Source of the DNA: SYFY01 sp031385325
Lineage (GTDB): Bacteria; Pseudomonadota; Gammaproteobacteria; Pseudomonadales; Azotimanducaceae
DNA: 25,381 nt
Assembly: GCA_031385325.1 (NCBI GenBank)
Contig: JANNBJ010000127.1
Location: 1 to 25,381 of the forward strand
Direction of reading: 5' to 3'
In this document: piece after piece, positions 16,274 through 24,155 of the stretch
Position numbering within the stretch: position 1 is the first letter of the stretch
Layout: the number at the start of each line of letters is the position of its first letter
Position numbers and translations under genes: made by a program
Notes under the pieces: generated by a model
Database searches by the model: none
What the model was told of the DNA's origin: nothing
Seen by the model: only the letters and a program-made list of their open reading frames with translations

Positions 16274-17569
16274 TCAGGCCTTGAGTCGGAAACCGATGTG
16301 CAGTTCCTTCAACGCCCGCAACGCAAAATTAGGCATGACCGTAAAATCATTCATGCCAGGCTGAAACCACATCTCGTCGACTCGATCAACCAGCGCCTTG
16401 AAGCTCCAGTACAACTCGCGCCGTGCCAGCGGTGCACCGAGACAGTGGTGAATGCCCGAGCCGAAAGCAAGATGCCGACCCGGTTTGTCACGTTCGAGGT
16501 CGAGTGCTTCAGGGCAGGCAAACTCTTTGCTATCCCGATTGGCTGCCGCATAACGAACATTGATCATGGATCCCTGCGGAATGTGCACGCCATGCAATTC
16601 GAGATCGCGGGAAGCGGTTCGAAACAATCCCTGCACCGGTCCTTCAAGCCGCAACACTTCTTCGACAAACGTCCGCAGGTATTTTTCCGGATTCGATTTG
16701 AGCTGGGCCCACACTTCGGGATTTTCGATCAGCAGTTTCACGCCGTAGGCGATGGCGTTGGTCGACGTCTCCGAGCCGCCGACAAACGTATCGGCCATCA
16801 TCTCTGCGTGCAGCTCATTGTCATTCAGCGGCCGGCCCCATTCCGGGATCACTCGATTGACCATCTCTGACACCAGCGTGTCATCGGGCTCACGGCGAAG
16901 CTTGTCGAAGATCGCCTGAAAGTAGTGCTGAGCTTCGATTTCCATCTCTACCGACCAGCGCTCCTGCTCTTCAGTCTGCATCATGCCCAGACGCTGTACC
17001 CATGCGTCGGTCCAGGCTTTGATTTTCCAGATGTCTTCTTCCTTCACACCCATCTGGCGGCCGATGATGATCAGCGGCAATGGCACCGCAAACTGTTTGA
17101 CCCAGTCACACTTGCCGTCATTCACGAACGCGTCGATCAACTTGTACGCTGTCTCTTCGACCAACGGATCCATCGCGTCAATCTTCTTCGGCCGAAAGGC
17201 TTCGTTGAACATCGCACGCATCTGTTTGTGATTGGGATCATCGCGACCAGCCAAAGTCGGCGCCGGTACCCAGCCTTTATCCTTGTACAACTGCAGCATT
17301 CGATTCGCGCGCTCGGCGTCAAGCCGGCTACGACCACCACCTTGACCTTCGCGCATACCGTTCACGAAGTCCTCGGTATTCAACAGCAGTTGCCGCAGAT
17401 CGTCGAACCGGGTAACCACGAAAAACCCGGTAATCGGGTCCTTCCAGACCGGCGCCTCGTCACGCAGTTTTGAATAGGCGTGGTAAGGACAGTTCTGCAG
17501 GTTGGAATCGAGAAAATTGATATCTGTGAGCTTCTCCGGCACTAGCGGAGTGTAGGGTTGTTTATTCAT
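16274..17569 (-). CDS. Cytochrome P450
   Basis: A 431-aa soluble bacterial P450 (class I, needing ferredoxin and reductase). The I-helix oxygen-activation motif is GGSETST (264-270), with Glu-Thr in place. ExxR is Glu304-Arg307 (EEVLRLEG), and the heme loop FGSGIHHCLGAPLARRE has Cys376 as thiolate ligand. GRPLNDNELHAEMM precedes the I helix, as usual. I set the start at ATG 17567-17569: AGGAGATC lies about 10 bp upstream, and the start overlaps the stop of the preceding gene (ATGA). A longer frame upstream is only overlap. The substrate is unknown; lipid-catabolism neighbours suggest a fatty, sterol or terpenoid compound. Confidence 0.95.
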   Translation of the reverse strand: MNKQPYTPLVPEKLTDINFLDSNLQNCPYHAYSKLRDEAPVWKDPITGFFVVTRFDDLRQLLLNTEDFVNGMREGQGGGRSRLDAERANRMLQLYKDKGWVPAPTLAGRDDPNHKQMRAMFNEAFRPKKIDAMDPLVEETAYKLIDAFVNDGKCDWVKQFAVPLPLIIIGRQMGVKEEDIWKIKAWTDAWVQRLGMMQTEEQERWSVEMEIEAQHYFQAIFDKLRREPDDTLVSEMVNRVIPEWGRPLNDNELHAEMMADTFVGGSETSTNAIAYGVKLLIENPEVWAQLKSNPEKYLRTFVEEVLRLEGPVQGLFRTASRDLELHGVHIPQGSMINVRYAAANRDSKEFACPEALDLERDKPGRHLAFGSGIHHCLGAPLARRELYWSFKALVDRVDEMWFQPGMNDFTVMPNFALRALKELHIGFRLKA

Positions 17570-18564
17570 GCCTGATCTCCTGATGACGTTATCTGTGGTG
17601 CAACCATGGCGATCGCCTGGCCTACCCAATCTTCTCGGTGAATTCTGCCTCTGAACGAGAGTTTCTCATCAACCCAGCAGATTTGCTCGGGAGACAGACT
17701 GGCGAGTTGCATCAGCTGATAGATACCCAGGGCATTCAGCTGCTTTTCGAGCTTGCGCCCGATACCCGAGATCTGCGTCAGATCATCTATCGAAGCTGGT
17801 GGCTGTTCATGGATCTGTGCAGCCTTCTCGCCGGAGACTGTGAATCGTTGTGCCAGTGGCGCAGTCACCTGGGTCGCAGGTTTAGTACTCACCTGCATGG
17901 CAGGTTGAAGTACCGGTTGCGCAATTCGGGAACGCGAGGTCTCCTCCAGCGTGCGAATCCGACGCATGACCTCATCACGTTCTTGTGTAGCGGCTTCCAG
18001 GCGAATGCGCAAATCCAGTCGCTCTGTTTCAGAGCTTTCGATACGTTGACGCACTTGCACAAGCTCTGCATCCAGATCACTTACCCGATGACCGAGCCTG
18101 AGATTTTCCTGCTGGAGTCTGTCACGTTCGGCACCGATCGCCGTGAATTGTGCACTTTGAGACTCAGTTTCTACGGCACTTTCCCGCGCTCGAGCAAGTG
18201 CTTTTTGATTCGCTCCACGCAAGCTGCGTAGTTCCGAATCCATCGCTTTCACCGCCGCAGTCTCCCTGTCAAGCGACCCCTCAAGCGCCGATGATCGTTG
18301 TTCGGCAATGGTACGAGCCTGGACCTGCTCCTCAAGGCGTGACTCCAGATCCCGCCGTCGGTGAGTCTCGTCGAGCAGATTACGTTCTTTGGCCTGCAAT
18401 AATTCCTGCTGGGATTGGCTCGTCGTTTCCAGGTCTGTCCTTAGTAGACGAAGTTCTGCCGAGGCTGCGTTCAGACGCAACCGATACCAGTTCGCGCCCA
18501 GCCACCAACCAATGGCCAGTGCGGCGATGATGAAGAACAGTATCTTGAAGATGAGATAGATCAT
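17566..18564 (-). CDS. Membrane-anchored coiled-coil protein with C-terminal HhH domain
   Basis: A 332-aa protein of unknown function. Residues 2-24 form one hydrophobic membrane segment, 30-210 a long charged coiled coil rich in Glu, Arg, Gln and Ala, 211-255 a Pro/Gln/Thr linker, and 258-322 a helix-hairpin-helix module (DDLTQISGIGRKLEKQLNALGIYQL). A second helical part, LSFRGRIHREDWVGQA, is often seen after such 'IxGIGxxxxxxLxxxGI' modules in envelope or ribosomal-protein-fused proteins. The module is usually a protein or nucleic-acid contact. ATGA overlaps link it to the OmpA gene before it and the P450 after it. Its likely orientation is N-terminus in the inner membrane with the coiled coil projecting from it; which side is unclear. 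Confidence 0.75.
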   Translation of the reverse strand: MIYLIFKILFFIIAALAIGWWLGANWYRLRLNAASAELRLLRTDLETTSQSQQELLQAKERNLLDETHRRRDLESRLEEQVQARTIAEQRSSALEGSLDRETAAVKAMDSELRSLRGANQKALARARESAVETESQSAQFTAIGAERDRLQQENLRLGHRVSDLDAELVQVRQRIESSETERLDLRIRLEAATQERDEVMRRIRTLEETSRSRIAQPVLQPAMQVSTKPATQVTAPLAQRFTVSGEKAAQIHEQPPASIDDLTQISGIGRKLEKQLNALGIYQLMQLASLSPEQICWVDEKLSFRGRIHREDWVGQAIAMVAPQITSSGDQA

Positions 18565-19613
18565 GAACGGTTTCCGGTCGGTGCAGCGAGATGGTTGGAT
18601 ACCGGACCATCCACGATGCGAACTTCGATGCGTCGATTCTGACGACGGCCTTCTGGGGTGCGATTGGAGACAATCGGGCGCTCTTCGCCAAAGCCGATGG
18701 AGGACAATTGCGTTTCTGGTACGCCACTGACAATGAGGTGTGCACGAATTGCATCGGCACGGGCCTGACTCAGTCGTTGATTAGGGCGGGTTCTGCCACT
18801 GTTGTCGGTATGGCCCGCAATTTCAGCACGAGCGTTGCACTGCGCAAGCAAGCCGGCAACCTGATCAACTATGGGTAACGCATCGGCCGTGATATCTGAA
18901 CTCGCCGAGGTGAAGAATGAAGCCGAGCCGGTTAACAAGGCATCGATGTCACGCTGGCATCGTGCCAGTGGCTCTGAGAGCAGTGGCCGCCCGGGCCCTG
19001 CTTCGGCGGCTGCGATGATGGGGTCCACTGCAATGGGCGCAACAACAATGGGGACACCCTCGGTGGGGGCAACGACGATCGGGTCAACTATCGGGTTAAC
19101 TACAGGCGGTGATCTTTCCGATTCGCCTGGAGCCGTGAGTTGCGGTTCTGCTGTGACCACGTCTGCGGCTTCCGAACTTGCAACGCCAATCCCGGGTGAA
19201 TTCGTCGGGGCAACTTTCTCAGATGAAACTTTCTCCGTTGAAGCGACCGGTAATTGGTCAAAACCCGTCTTTGAGTCACCGTCTAGATCAGATGCCGAGC
19301 TTTCGACATCCCGGGGATCGGAGAACTGGTCCTCTACTTCGATTACACCATCGACTGCTGACAGTTTTTGTACCAGCAGGCTAGCTCGAGATGCGTTGGG
19401 CGGGGTGCCAGTGAGCACGAGCCGCTGCCCGTCAACCTGGATTGAGGCCCAGCCAGACGGTGCCGCTTCAGTACCAGCGGCGGCCAGGGCTTTTGCGGAA
19501 ATGTCCTCCCGAATATGGGGTACACAGCTGTACAGGGCAGTAGCACCCAACAGTGAAAAACCGATGATGGCAATCCACAATGACGTCGAACGATCCAACC
19601 GTAACCCCTCCAT
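18561..19613 (-). CDS. OmpA-family protein with N-terminal anchor and BON-like domain
   Basis: A 350-aa envelope protein. A hydrophobic segment at about 11-29 anchors it in the inner membrane or acts as a signal; Cys30 follows but the context is not a clean lipobox. Residues 44-98 resemble a BON domain (WASIQVDGQRLVLTGTPPN...VDGVIEVED). Residues 100-210 are a low-complexity Pro/Val/Ser linker with repeated P-I-V units. Residues 219-334 are the OmpA C-terminal peptidoglycan-binding domain, with AGHTDNSG (Asp270), LSQARADAIRAHL (Arg285) and GFGEERPI...EGRRQNRRIEVRI. It should bind the meso-diaminopimelate peptide of peptidoglycan. It is the first gene of the four-gene minus-strand operon. Confidence 0.85.
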   Translation of the reverse strand: MEGLRLDRSTSLWIAIIGFSLLGATALYSCVPHIREDISAKALAAAGTEAAPSGWASIQVDGQRLVLTGTPPNASRASLLVQKLSAVDGVIEVEDQFSDPRDVESSASDLDGDSKTGFDQLPVASTEKVSSEKVAPTNSPGIGVASSEAADVVTAEPQLTAPGESERSPPVVNPIVDPIVVAPTEGVPIVVAPIAVDPIIAAAEAGPGRPLLSEPLARCQRDIDALLTGSASFFTSASSDITADALPIVDQVAGLLAQCNARAEIAGHTDNSGRTRPNQRLSQARADAIRAHLIVSGVPETQLSSIGFGEERPIVSNRTPEGRRQNRRIEVRIVDGPVSNHLAAPTGNRS

Positions 19614-19796
19614 GACCCCTGGGCGGACATCAGTGTCCGAATGATCAAACCGAATCTCCCCGGACTCAGTCTAGTCGACGTCAAGTATAAGATCGAAATG
19701 TACCGATGCGCTCCTCTTTCTCGGTTTTGGCAAGGTCACAACGACGACGCCAGCCGTTGCAACTCCAAGTGCGACGCATGACACGCGCCAAGTGGT

Positions 19797-19825
19797 TTGT
19801 CATCCTGACGGGGCAGCAGTTAACG
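19797..19825 (+). promoter_or_regulatory. Possible promoter of the Gfo/Idh/MocA gene
   Basis: TTGTCA (19797-19802) and TTAACG (19820-19825) are 17 bp apart, the ideal spacing, though the -10 is weak. An AT-rich leader with AAAT repeated three times (19833-19844) and the Shine-Dalgarno AAGGAG (19851-19856) follow before ATG 19863. Judged by eye. Confidence 0.3.
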
Positions 19826-19862
19826 AAATTTCAAATAAATAAATAAAATCAAGGAGTTATAA

Positions 19863-20933
19863 ATGCCAACCGCCCCCTCTCCGCTGCGCATCGGCATGAT
19901 CGGCGCAGGCGGCATCGCCGCGACACAGATGAAAGCACTGGCCAGCCGGAAGGACACACATCTGGTGGCGCTCGCCGACATCGATCAAAAAACCCTGGAT
20001 ATGCGCGGTGACACCTTCGGCGTGGCTGCCCGTTACACCGACTATCGCCAGATGCTGCGCAAAGAACATCTTGACGCTGTCAGTATATGCACGCCTAATC
20101 TGGCTCATGCCGAAGCAGCCATCGCTGCACTGAAAGCCGGGCTGCACGTGCTGTGTGAAAAGCCCATGGCACACACCGCGTCTGCTGCCAAACGAATGGT
20201 CGAAACAGCGAACCAGACCGGCCAAAAGCTGGTGATTGGATTCCAGTATCGCTTCAATCCCAGAACCCAGTTTCTTCGCTCCGCTGTGCTGAACGGCGAA
20301 CTGGGTGAAATCAGGTACGGTCGAGTACAGGCATTGCGGCGTCGGGGCATTCCCAATTGGGGGGTTTTTGGTCGCAAGGAACTGCAGGGCGGAGGTCCAC
20401 TGATCGATATCGGTGTCCACGTCCTGGAAATGACGCACTACACGATGGGGTCACCAAAACCCGTCAGCGCCAGCGCCGACCTGTTTACTTATCTGGGCAA
20501 CCAGCCATCGAATCGAGTGCAATCGGTGTGGAAAGGCTGGGACTACAAAACGTATACCGTGGAAGATCTGGCGGTCGGTCGCATTCGATTCGAAAACGGC
20601 GCCGTACTCCATATCGAGTCGAGTTTTGCCGCACATATCGAGAAGGACACTTTCAACTTCGAATTGATGGGGGAAGCAGGCGGATGCACGTGGGACCCTG
20701 CGTGTATTCATCGCGATGAAGGTGGCTACATGGTCGACAAGGTCCCTGGCTGGTTGTCACCCAAACAGAGCTGGCAGGACATGTTCGATGCAAAAATGCA
20801 CGCATTTGTGGAGCATGTCCTGTATGACAAGCCGACCATAGCACCCGCTGCGGACGGGCTTGCCGTGCAGCAGATGCTCGATGCGCTGTACCGCTCGGCG
20901 GAACAAGGCGGCCGCGAAGTGGGAATCAAATAG
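19863..20933 (+). CDS. Gfo/Idh/MocA family oxidoreductase
   Basis: A 356-aa NAD(P)-dependent dehydrogenase of the glucose-fructose oxidoreductase/inositol dehydrogenase family. The N-terminal Rossmann motif is RIGMIGAGGIAATQ (9-22). SICTPNLAHAE and the catalytic CEKPMA with its Lys (about 99-102) follow. The C-terminal domain has QYRFNP and GGGPLIDIGVHVLEMTHYTMG with the Asp...His pair used in catalysis. A strong Shine-Dalgarno AAGGAG and AT-rich leader support ATG 19863. It stands alone between diverging and following genes. It probably oxidises a sugar, polyol or sugar-like acid; the particular substrate cannot be read off. Confidence 0.92.
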   Translation: MPTAPSPLRIGMIGAGGIAATQMKALASRKDTHLVALADIDQKTLDMRGDTFGVAARYTDYRQMLRKEHLDAVSICTPNLAHAEAAIAALKAGLHVLCEKPMAHTASAAKRMVETANQTGQKLVIGFQYRFNPRTQFLRSAVLNGELGEIRYGRVQALRRRGIPNWGVFGRKELQGGGPLIDIGVHVLEMTHYTMGSPKPVSASADLFTYLGNQPSNRVQSVWKGWDYKTYTVEDLAVGRIRFENGAVLHIESSFAAHIEKDTFNFELMGEAGGCTWDPACIHRDEGGYMVDKVPGWLSPKQSWQDMFDAKMHAFVEHVLYDKPTIAPAADGLAVQQMLDALYRSAEQGGREVGIK

Positions 20934-20991
20934 AAAGTCAAAAGGAAAAAAACGCGACGACAGATCCAGATACGCCGAACAAAAAAGGTCA

Positions 20992-21008
20992 CACCGCGAC
21001 TCGCGGTG
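20992..21008. other. Strong hairpin downstream of the Gfo/Idh/MocA gene
   Basis: CACCGCG and CGCGGTG form a perfect seven-base-pair stem with an ACT loop. On the minus strand a TTTTTT run (20981-20986) follows five bases later; on the plus strand there is no T-run. It lies 58 bp past the stop of the Gfo gene and may stabilise or end that transcript, or stop antisense transcription. Confidence 0.4.
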
Positions 21009-21041
21009 AGAAACCATTGCTATCGGGAATCCGTATAGCCA

Positions 21042-21065
21042 CCGATCAAACATCGGGGCTAGAAT
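21042..21065 (+). promoter_or_regulatory. Inverted repeat and possible -10 before acyl-CoA dehydrogenase
   Basis: CCGAT (21042-21046) and ATCGG (21052-21056) flank CAAAC, and TAGAAT (21060-21065), a near-consensus -10, follows. No good -35 is placed 17 bp upstream, as expected for an activator-dependent or repressed promoter. A dimeric regulator could bind the repeat. Confidence 0.3.
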
Positions 21066-21102
21066 CGGGCGACTCGCACTTTTACATAACACCGGGGGAA
21101 AC

Positions 21103-22359
21103 ATGGCTGATGCCGCGTTGGAAAACGATCTGAACAATCTCGTCATGTCGAGAGCGGCTGAGCCTTTGCTCGCGGCCGTAAAACAACACATCAAGGAAAA
21201 CGTCGAGCCGATTGTTGAAGAGTTCTACCGTCTGGGTGAGAACCGAACCAATCGATGGAGCTGGGCGCCCGGGCAGCTTGAACTGCTGCAGGTAGCCAAG
21301 GACAAGGCCAAGAAATCCGGTCTGTGGAACTTTTTCCTGCCGGATGCTGATACCGGGGAGGGGCTGAAAAATCTCGACTACGCCTACATCGCTGCTGAAC
21401 TGGGCAAGACACCGCTGGCATCTGAATCACTGAATTGCTCCGCGCCGGACACCGGCAACATGGAGGTTCTGGAGCGCGTAGGTACCCAAGCGCAAAAAGA
21501 CAAATGGTTGAAACCACTGCTTGCCGGCGAAATTCGTTCGTGTTTCGGCATGACTGAGCCCGCGCTCCCATCGTCAGACGCCAAGAACATCGACTGCCGC
21601 GCCGTGTTGCAAGGAGATGAGTGGGTCATCAACGGCGAAAAATACTACATCTCTGGCGCCGGCGATCCACGCTGCAAGATCATGATCCTCATGGTCAAGA
21701 CCAGCCCTGATGCCCCACCGCATCGGCAGCAATCCCAGATCCTTGTGCCGATGGACGCACCCGGGCTTGAAGTTCTCGGTCCGATGCATGTGTTTGGGCA
21801 CGATGATGCGCCCCATGGCCACATGCACCTGCGTCTGACCAACGTGCGCGTTCCAAAATCGAACATCCTGCTCGGCGAAGGTCGCGGATTCGAGATCTCC
21901 CAGGTTCGGCTCGGCCCTGGCCGCATCCATCACTGCATGCGCTCCATCGGCCAGGCTGAACGAGCACTCGATCTCATGGTTCGTCGCGGTCTCACGCGAG
22001 TCGCTTTTGGCAAACCGATCGCGCAACTCGGGAAGAATATTGAAGTGATCTCCCGCGCGCGCATCGAGATCGAGGCGATGCGTCTGATGGTGCTGAAAGC
22101 TGCCAAGGCCATGGACGTGCTGGGCAACAAGGAAGCGCGTATCTGGGTTCACATGGTCAAGGCACTGGTGCCCGAGCGCGTGTGTCAGATCATCGACCAG
22201 GCCATCCAGATTCACGGCGCAACCGGTGTGTCGCAGTGGACGCCGCTGGCCGACATGTATACCGGCCAACGTACGCTTCGCCTTGCCGATGGCCCGGATG
22301 AAGTGCATCACATGGTGGTGGGTCGCGCAGAACTGCGTAAGTACGACGGTCTGTTGTAG
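21103..22359 (+). CDS. Acyl-CoA dehydrogenase (ACAD10/11-like)
   Basis: A 418-aa flavoenzyme that should introduce the alpha-beta double bond into an acyl-CoA and pass electrons to ETF. FGMTEPALPSSDAKNID (about 148-164) is the FAD/substrate motif; LRLTNVRVPKSNILLGEGRGFEI and GPGRIHHCMRSIGQAERALDLM are typical of the ACAD10/11 and long-chain branch. IQIHGATGVSQWTPLADMYTGQRTLRLADGPDEVHHMVVGR closes the FAD site, with the Glu of GPDEVH in the region of the catalytic base. ATG 21103 has a GGGGGAA Shine-Dalgarno a few bases upstream. It may work with the acyl-CoA synthetase and the PECR-like SDR elsewhere in the window; this is inference. Confidence 0.95.
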   Translation: MADAALENDLNNLVMSRAAEPLLAAVKQHIKENVEPIVEEFYRLGENRTNRWSWAPGQLELLQVAKDKAKKSGLWNFFLPDADTGEGLKNLDYAYIAAELGKTPLASESLNCSAPDTGNMEVLERVGTQAQKDKWLKPLLAGEIRSCFGMTEPALPSSDAKNIDCRAVLQGDEWVINGEKYYISGAGDPRCKIMILMVKTSPDAPPHRQQSQILVPMDAPGLEVLGPMHVFGHDDAPHGHMHLRLTNVRVPKSNILLGEGRGFEISQVRLGPGRIHHCMRSIGQAERALDLMVRRGLTRVAFGKPIAQLGKNIEVISRARIEIEAMRLMVLKAAKAMDVLGNKEARIWVHMVKALVPERVCQIIDQAIQIHGATGVSQWTPLADMYTGQRTLRLADGPDEVHHMVVGRAELRKYDGLL

Positions 22360-22360
22360 C

Positions 22361-22402
22361 CCTGGTTGTAGTTGTAGTAGTTGTCGATGTAGAAGTACCA
22401 GG
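22361..22402 (+). repeat. Short GTTGTA/GTAGTT repeat inside a weak stem
   Basis: Directly after the acyl-CoA dehydrogenase stop, GTTGTA is repeated twice (22365-22376), followed by GTAGTTGTCGATGTAGAAG. CCTGGT (22361-22366) and ACCAGG (22397-22402) could close the block into a six-pair stem. Low-complexity spacer with no known role. Confidence 0.4.
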
Positions 22403-22588
22403 CAACTTGAATCGCCCCTTGCCGGATTGGTCAGAACCGAGCCGGCAAGTGCGAGACAACATATGGGTGCCGATGTCCGGCTCGCCCGCTCAGCGTTGAA
22501 CCGGACTCGGCCACCCCCTTGGCAAGCTTGTCAGTCGATCAGTCGTGCTAGCTGACCGGAGACTGGTCAACGAGCCTGCAGGGCTGGA

Positions 22589-22619
22589 GGTTGCCAGGCT
22601 ATTGCGGCAACCTGTTTTT
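22589..22619 (+). terminator. Rho-independent-type terminator or attenuator just before the CPBP gene
   Basis: GGTTGCC (22589-22595) and GGCAACC (22606-22612) form a perfect seven-base stem with a ten-base loop, followed by TGTTTTT (22613-22619). This is the form of an intrinsic terminator on the plus strand. It lies 230 bp after the acyl-CoA dehydrogenase and ends 3 bp before the proposed CPBP start, so it could end the first transcript or attenuate the second. Confidence 0.5.
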
Positions 22620-22622
22620 AAG

Positions 22623-23432
22623 ATGGATGAATTCATGAATCCTTCTCGTCGTCGCAAGCGAAATATCCTTGTCTATGTCATCGGTGTGTTGTCACTGGCA
22701 ACGGCAGGCGGGCTGATCACCAATGCGGGTCAGGAAGCCGGTGGCCTGGTATTCATCCTGGGTCCGATCCTGATGATGATCCTGCTGCGCACATTTGGCG
22801 GCGACGGTTGGCGGGATGCAGGACTGCATCTGGATCTTCGATCAAAGTGGCCATGGTACGTCTTCAGCGTGCTGGCCTATCCGGTCTCGATTGGTCTCGT
22901 CCTCTCATTGGGAACCGCAATCGGCCTCACCACGCTCACTCTCGACACCTCGGCCTTTGTTCCCGCACTCCTGTTCGGCGTGCTGTCCCAACTCATTCCC
23001 CGACTGCTGCTGGCGACTTGTGAAGAGTGGGGCTGGCGGGGATATCTGGAGCCGAGGCTTGCGGCAGCCGGATTTACAGATCTGCCGCGGCACCTGCTGG
23101 TTGGTGTGGTCTGGGCCAGCTGGCATGTACCGCTGATCCTGACCACCGATTACACAAGCCTGGATCATGTCGTGTTTTTCCCGCTGTTTGTTATCGGCGT
23201 GATCACCACCGCCCTGGTCTACGGTCAACTGCGCAGCGCCAGTGGCACCGTCTGGACCTCGGTATTGATGCACGGCGTTGGCAACGCCGTCGCCTGGGCT
23301 TTGTTGCAGAACGAGTTGGTAGTTATCAACAACAAGGTGCTGGCCAACATTGCGCCAGAAGGCGTGTTCATGTTTTTGTTATGGGGTGGCATAGCCTGGT
23401 GGATGTTCAAGCGATCTGCCGCGCGCGGCTGA
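22623..23432 (+). CDS. CPBP (CAAX/bacteriocin-processing-like) intramembrane protease
   Basis: A 269-aa polytopic membrane protein with about seven hydrophobic segments. The CPBP/ABI signature is complete: EEWGWRGYL (Glu134, Glu135, Arg139), WASWHVP with His168, and LMHGVGN with His217 and Asn221, which together form the metal-binding active site in the membrane. The start is uncertain: ATG 22623 and ATG 22635 (MNPSRRRKRN) both follow a terminator-like hairpin and lack a good Shine-Dalgarno, while GTG 22545 would put the hairpin inside the gene. A basic stretch before the first membrane helix is present in all readings. It probably cleaves a prenylated or small peptide substrate, or acts in immunity to such peptides. 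DUF2161 follows after 3 bp. Confidence 0.88.
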   Translation: MDEFMNPSRRRKRNILVYVIGVLSLATAGGLITNAGQEAGGLVFILGPILMMILLRTFGGDGWRDAGLHLDLRSKWPWYVFSVLAYPVSIGLVLSLGTAIGLTTLTLDTSAFVPALLFGVLSQLIPRLLLATCEEWGWRGYLEPRLAAAGFTDLPRHLLVGVVWASWHVPLILTTDYTSLDHVVFFPLFVIGVITTALVYGQLRSASGTVWTSVLMHGVGNAVAWALLQNELVVINNKVLANIAPEGVFMFLLWGGIAWWMFKRSAARG

Positions 23433-23435
23433 CCC

Positions 23436-24155
23436 ATGTCCGAAACTGAACTTTACCAGCCGATCAAGACCTTTCTGGAAGCGCAGGGTTTCACGGTTAA
23501 AGCGGAAGTCAGGTCCTGTGATGTGGTGGCCGTGCGCGGCGACGAAATGCCGGTCATCGTCGAGCTGAAAACAGCGTTGAATCTGCAACTCTTCTACCAG
23601 GCGGTGGACAGGCTCGGGATCACCGACCAGGTTTACGTCGCCGTACCACGTCCGAAGCGTGGACTGCCCGCGGAAGCCATCAAATTGTGCCGACGAATCG
23701 GTATCGGACTTCTGGTCGTCGAAGGGTCCGGAAGTGTCGACGTGCTGACTGACCCACTGCCCTATGCGCCACGTCAGAACGCCAAGCGGCGTAACGGTCT
23801 GCTCGGCGAGTTTCGCAAACGGCTTGGGGATCTCAACACGGGCGGTAGTCGCGGAAAATCGCTGATGACGGCCTACCGGCAGGATGCGCTTCGCTGCGCA
23901 GTTCAACTGGCGCAGGCCGGGGCGTCTCGTGTGAAGGACATAAGGCAGACCACCAGAGTGGAACGGTCAGCGACCATTCTCAGGAGCAATGTCTATGGCT
24001 GGTTCCAGCGCGAATCACGCGGCGTGTATGGATTGACCGATGCAGGCGTGGCTGCACTCGAGGCGAGCCAATCTGTCATCCTGCAGTTGTTCCCCTCAAG
24101 GTTGTCGCCCGCAGACTGCGACCAGCCACCCGACGAAGTACCGACTGGGGAGTAA
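23436..24155 (+). CDS. DUF2161-type PD-(D/E)XK-fold protein
   Basis: A 239-aa protein of the DUF2161 'putative phosphodiesterase' group. The nuclease-like fold is at the N-terminus: SCDVVAVRGDE (Asp29), then PVIVELKTAL with Glu43 and Lys45, i.e. D...ExK, then LNLQLFYQAVDRLGITDQVYVAVP. The C-terminal part (about 145-215) looks like a winged-helix DNA-binding module (RVKDIRQTTRVERSATILRSNVYGWF). It may bind or cut DNA, but activity of this family is not established to my knowledge. Start ATG 23436 is only 3 bp after the CPBP stop and its stop TAA touches the ferredoxin start, so the three genes form one unit. Confidence 0.8.
   Translation: MSETELYQPIKTFLEAQGFTVKAEVRSCDVVAVRGDEMPVIVELKTALNLQLFYQAVDRLGITDQVYVAVPRPKRGLPAEAIKLCRRIGIGLLVVEGSGSVDVLTDPLPYAPRQNAKRRNGLLGEFRKRLGDLNTGGSRGKSLMTAYRQDALRCAVQLAQAGASRVKDIRQTTRVERSATILRSNVYGWFQRESRGVYGLTDAGVAALEASQSVILQLFPSRLSPADCDQPPDEVPTGE

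Noticed and set aside
18871..19644. A 257-codon Ser/Thr-rich open frame on the plus strand
   Set aside because: It is the antisense of the low-complexity linker and BON region of the OmpA-family gene; its repeats mirror the Pro/Val repeats of that protein.
22545..22622. GTG 22545 as the start of the CPBP protease
   Set aside because: It adds 26 residues without family-like features and would place a perfect terminator-type hairpin in coding sequence. It is not excluded, only less likely.
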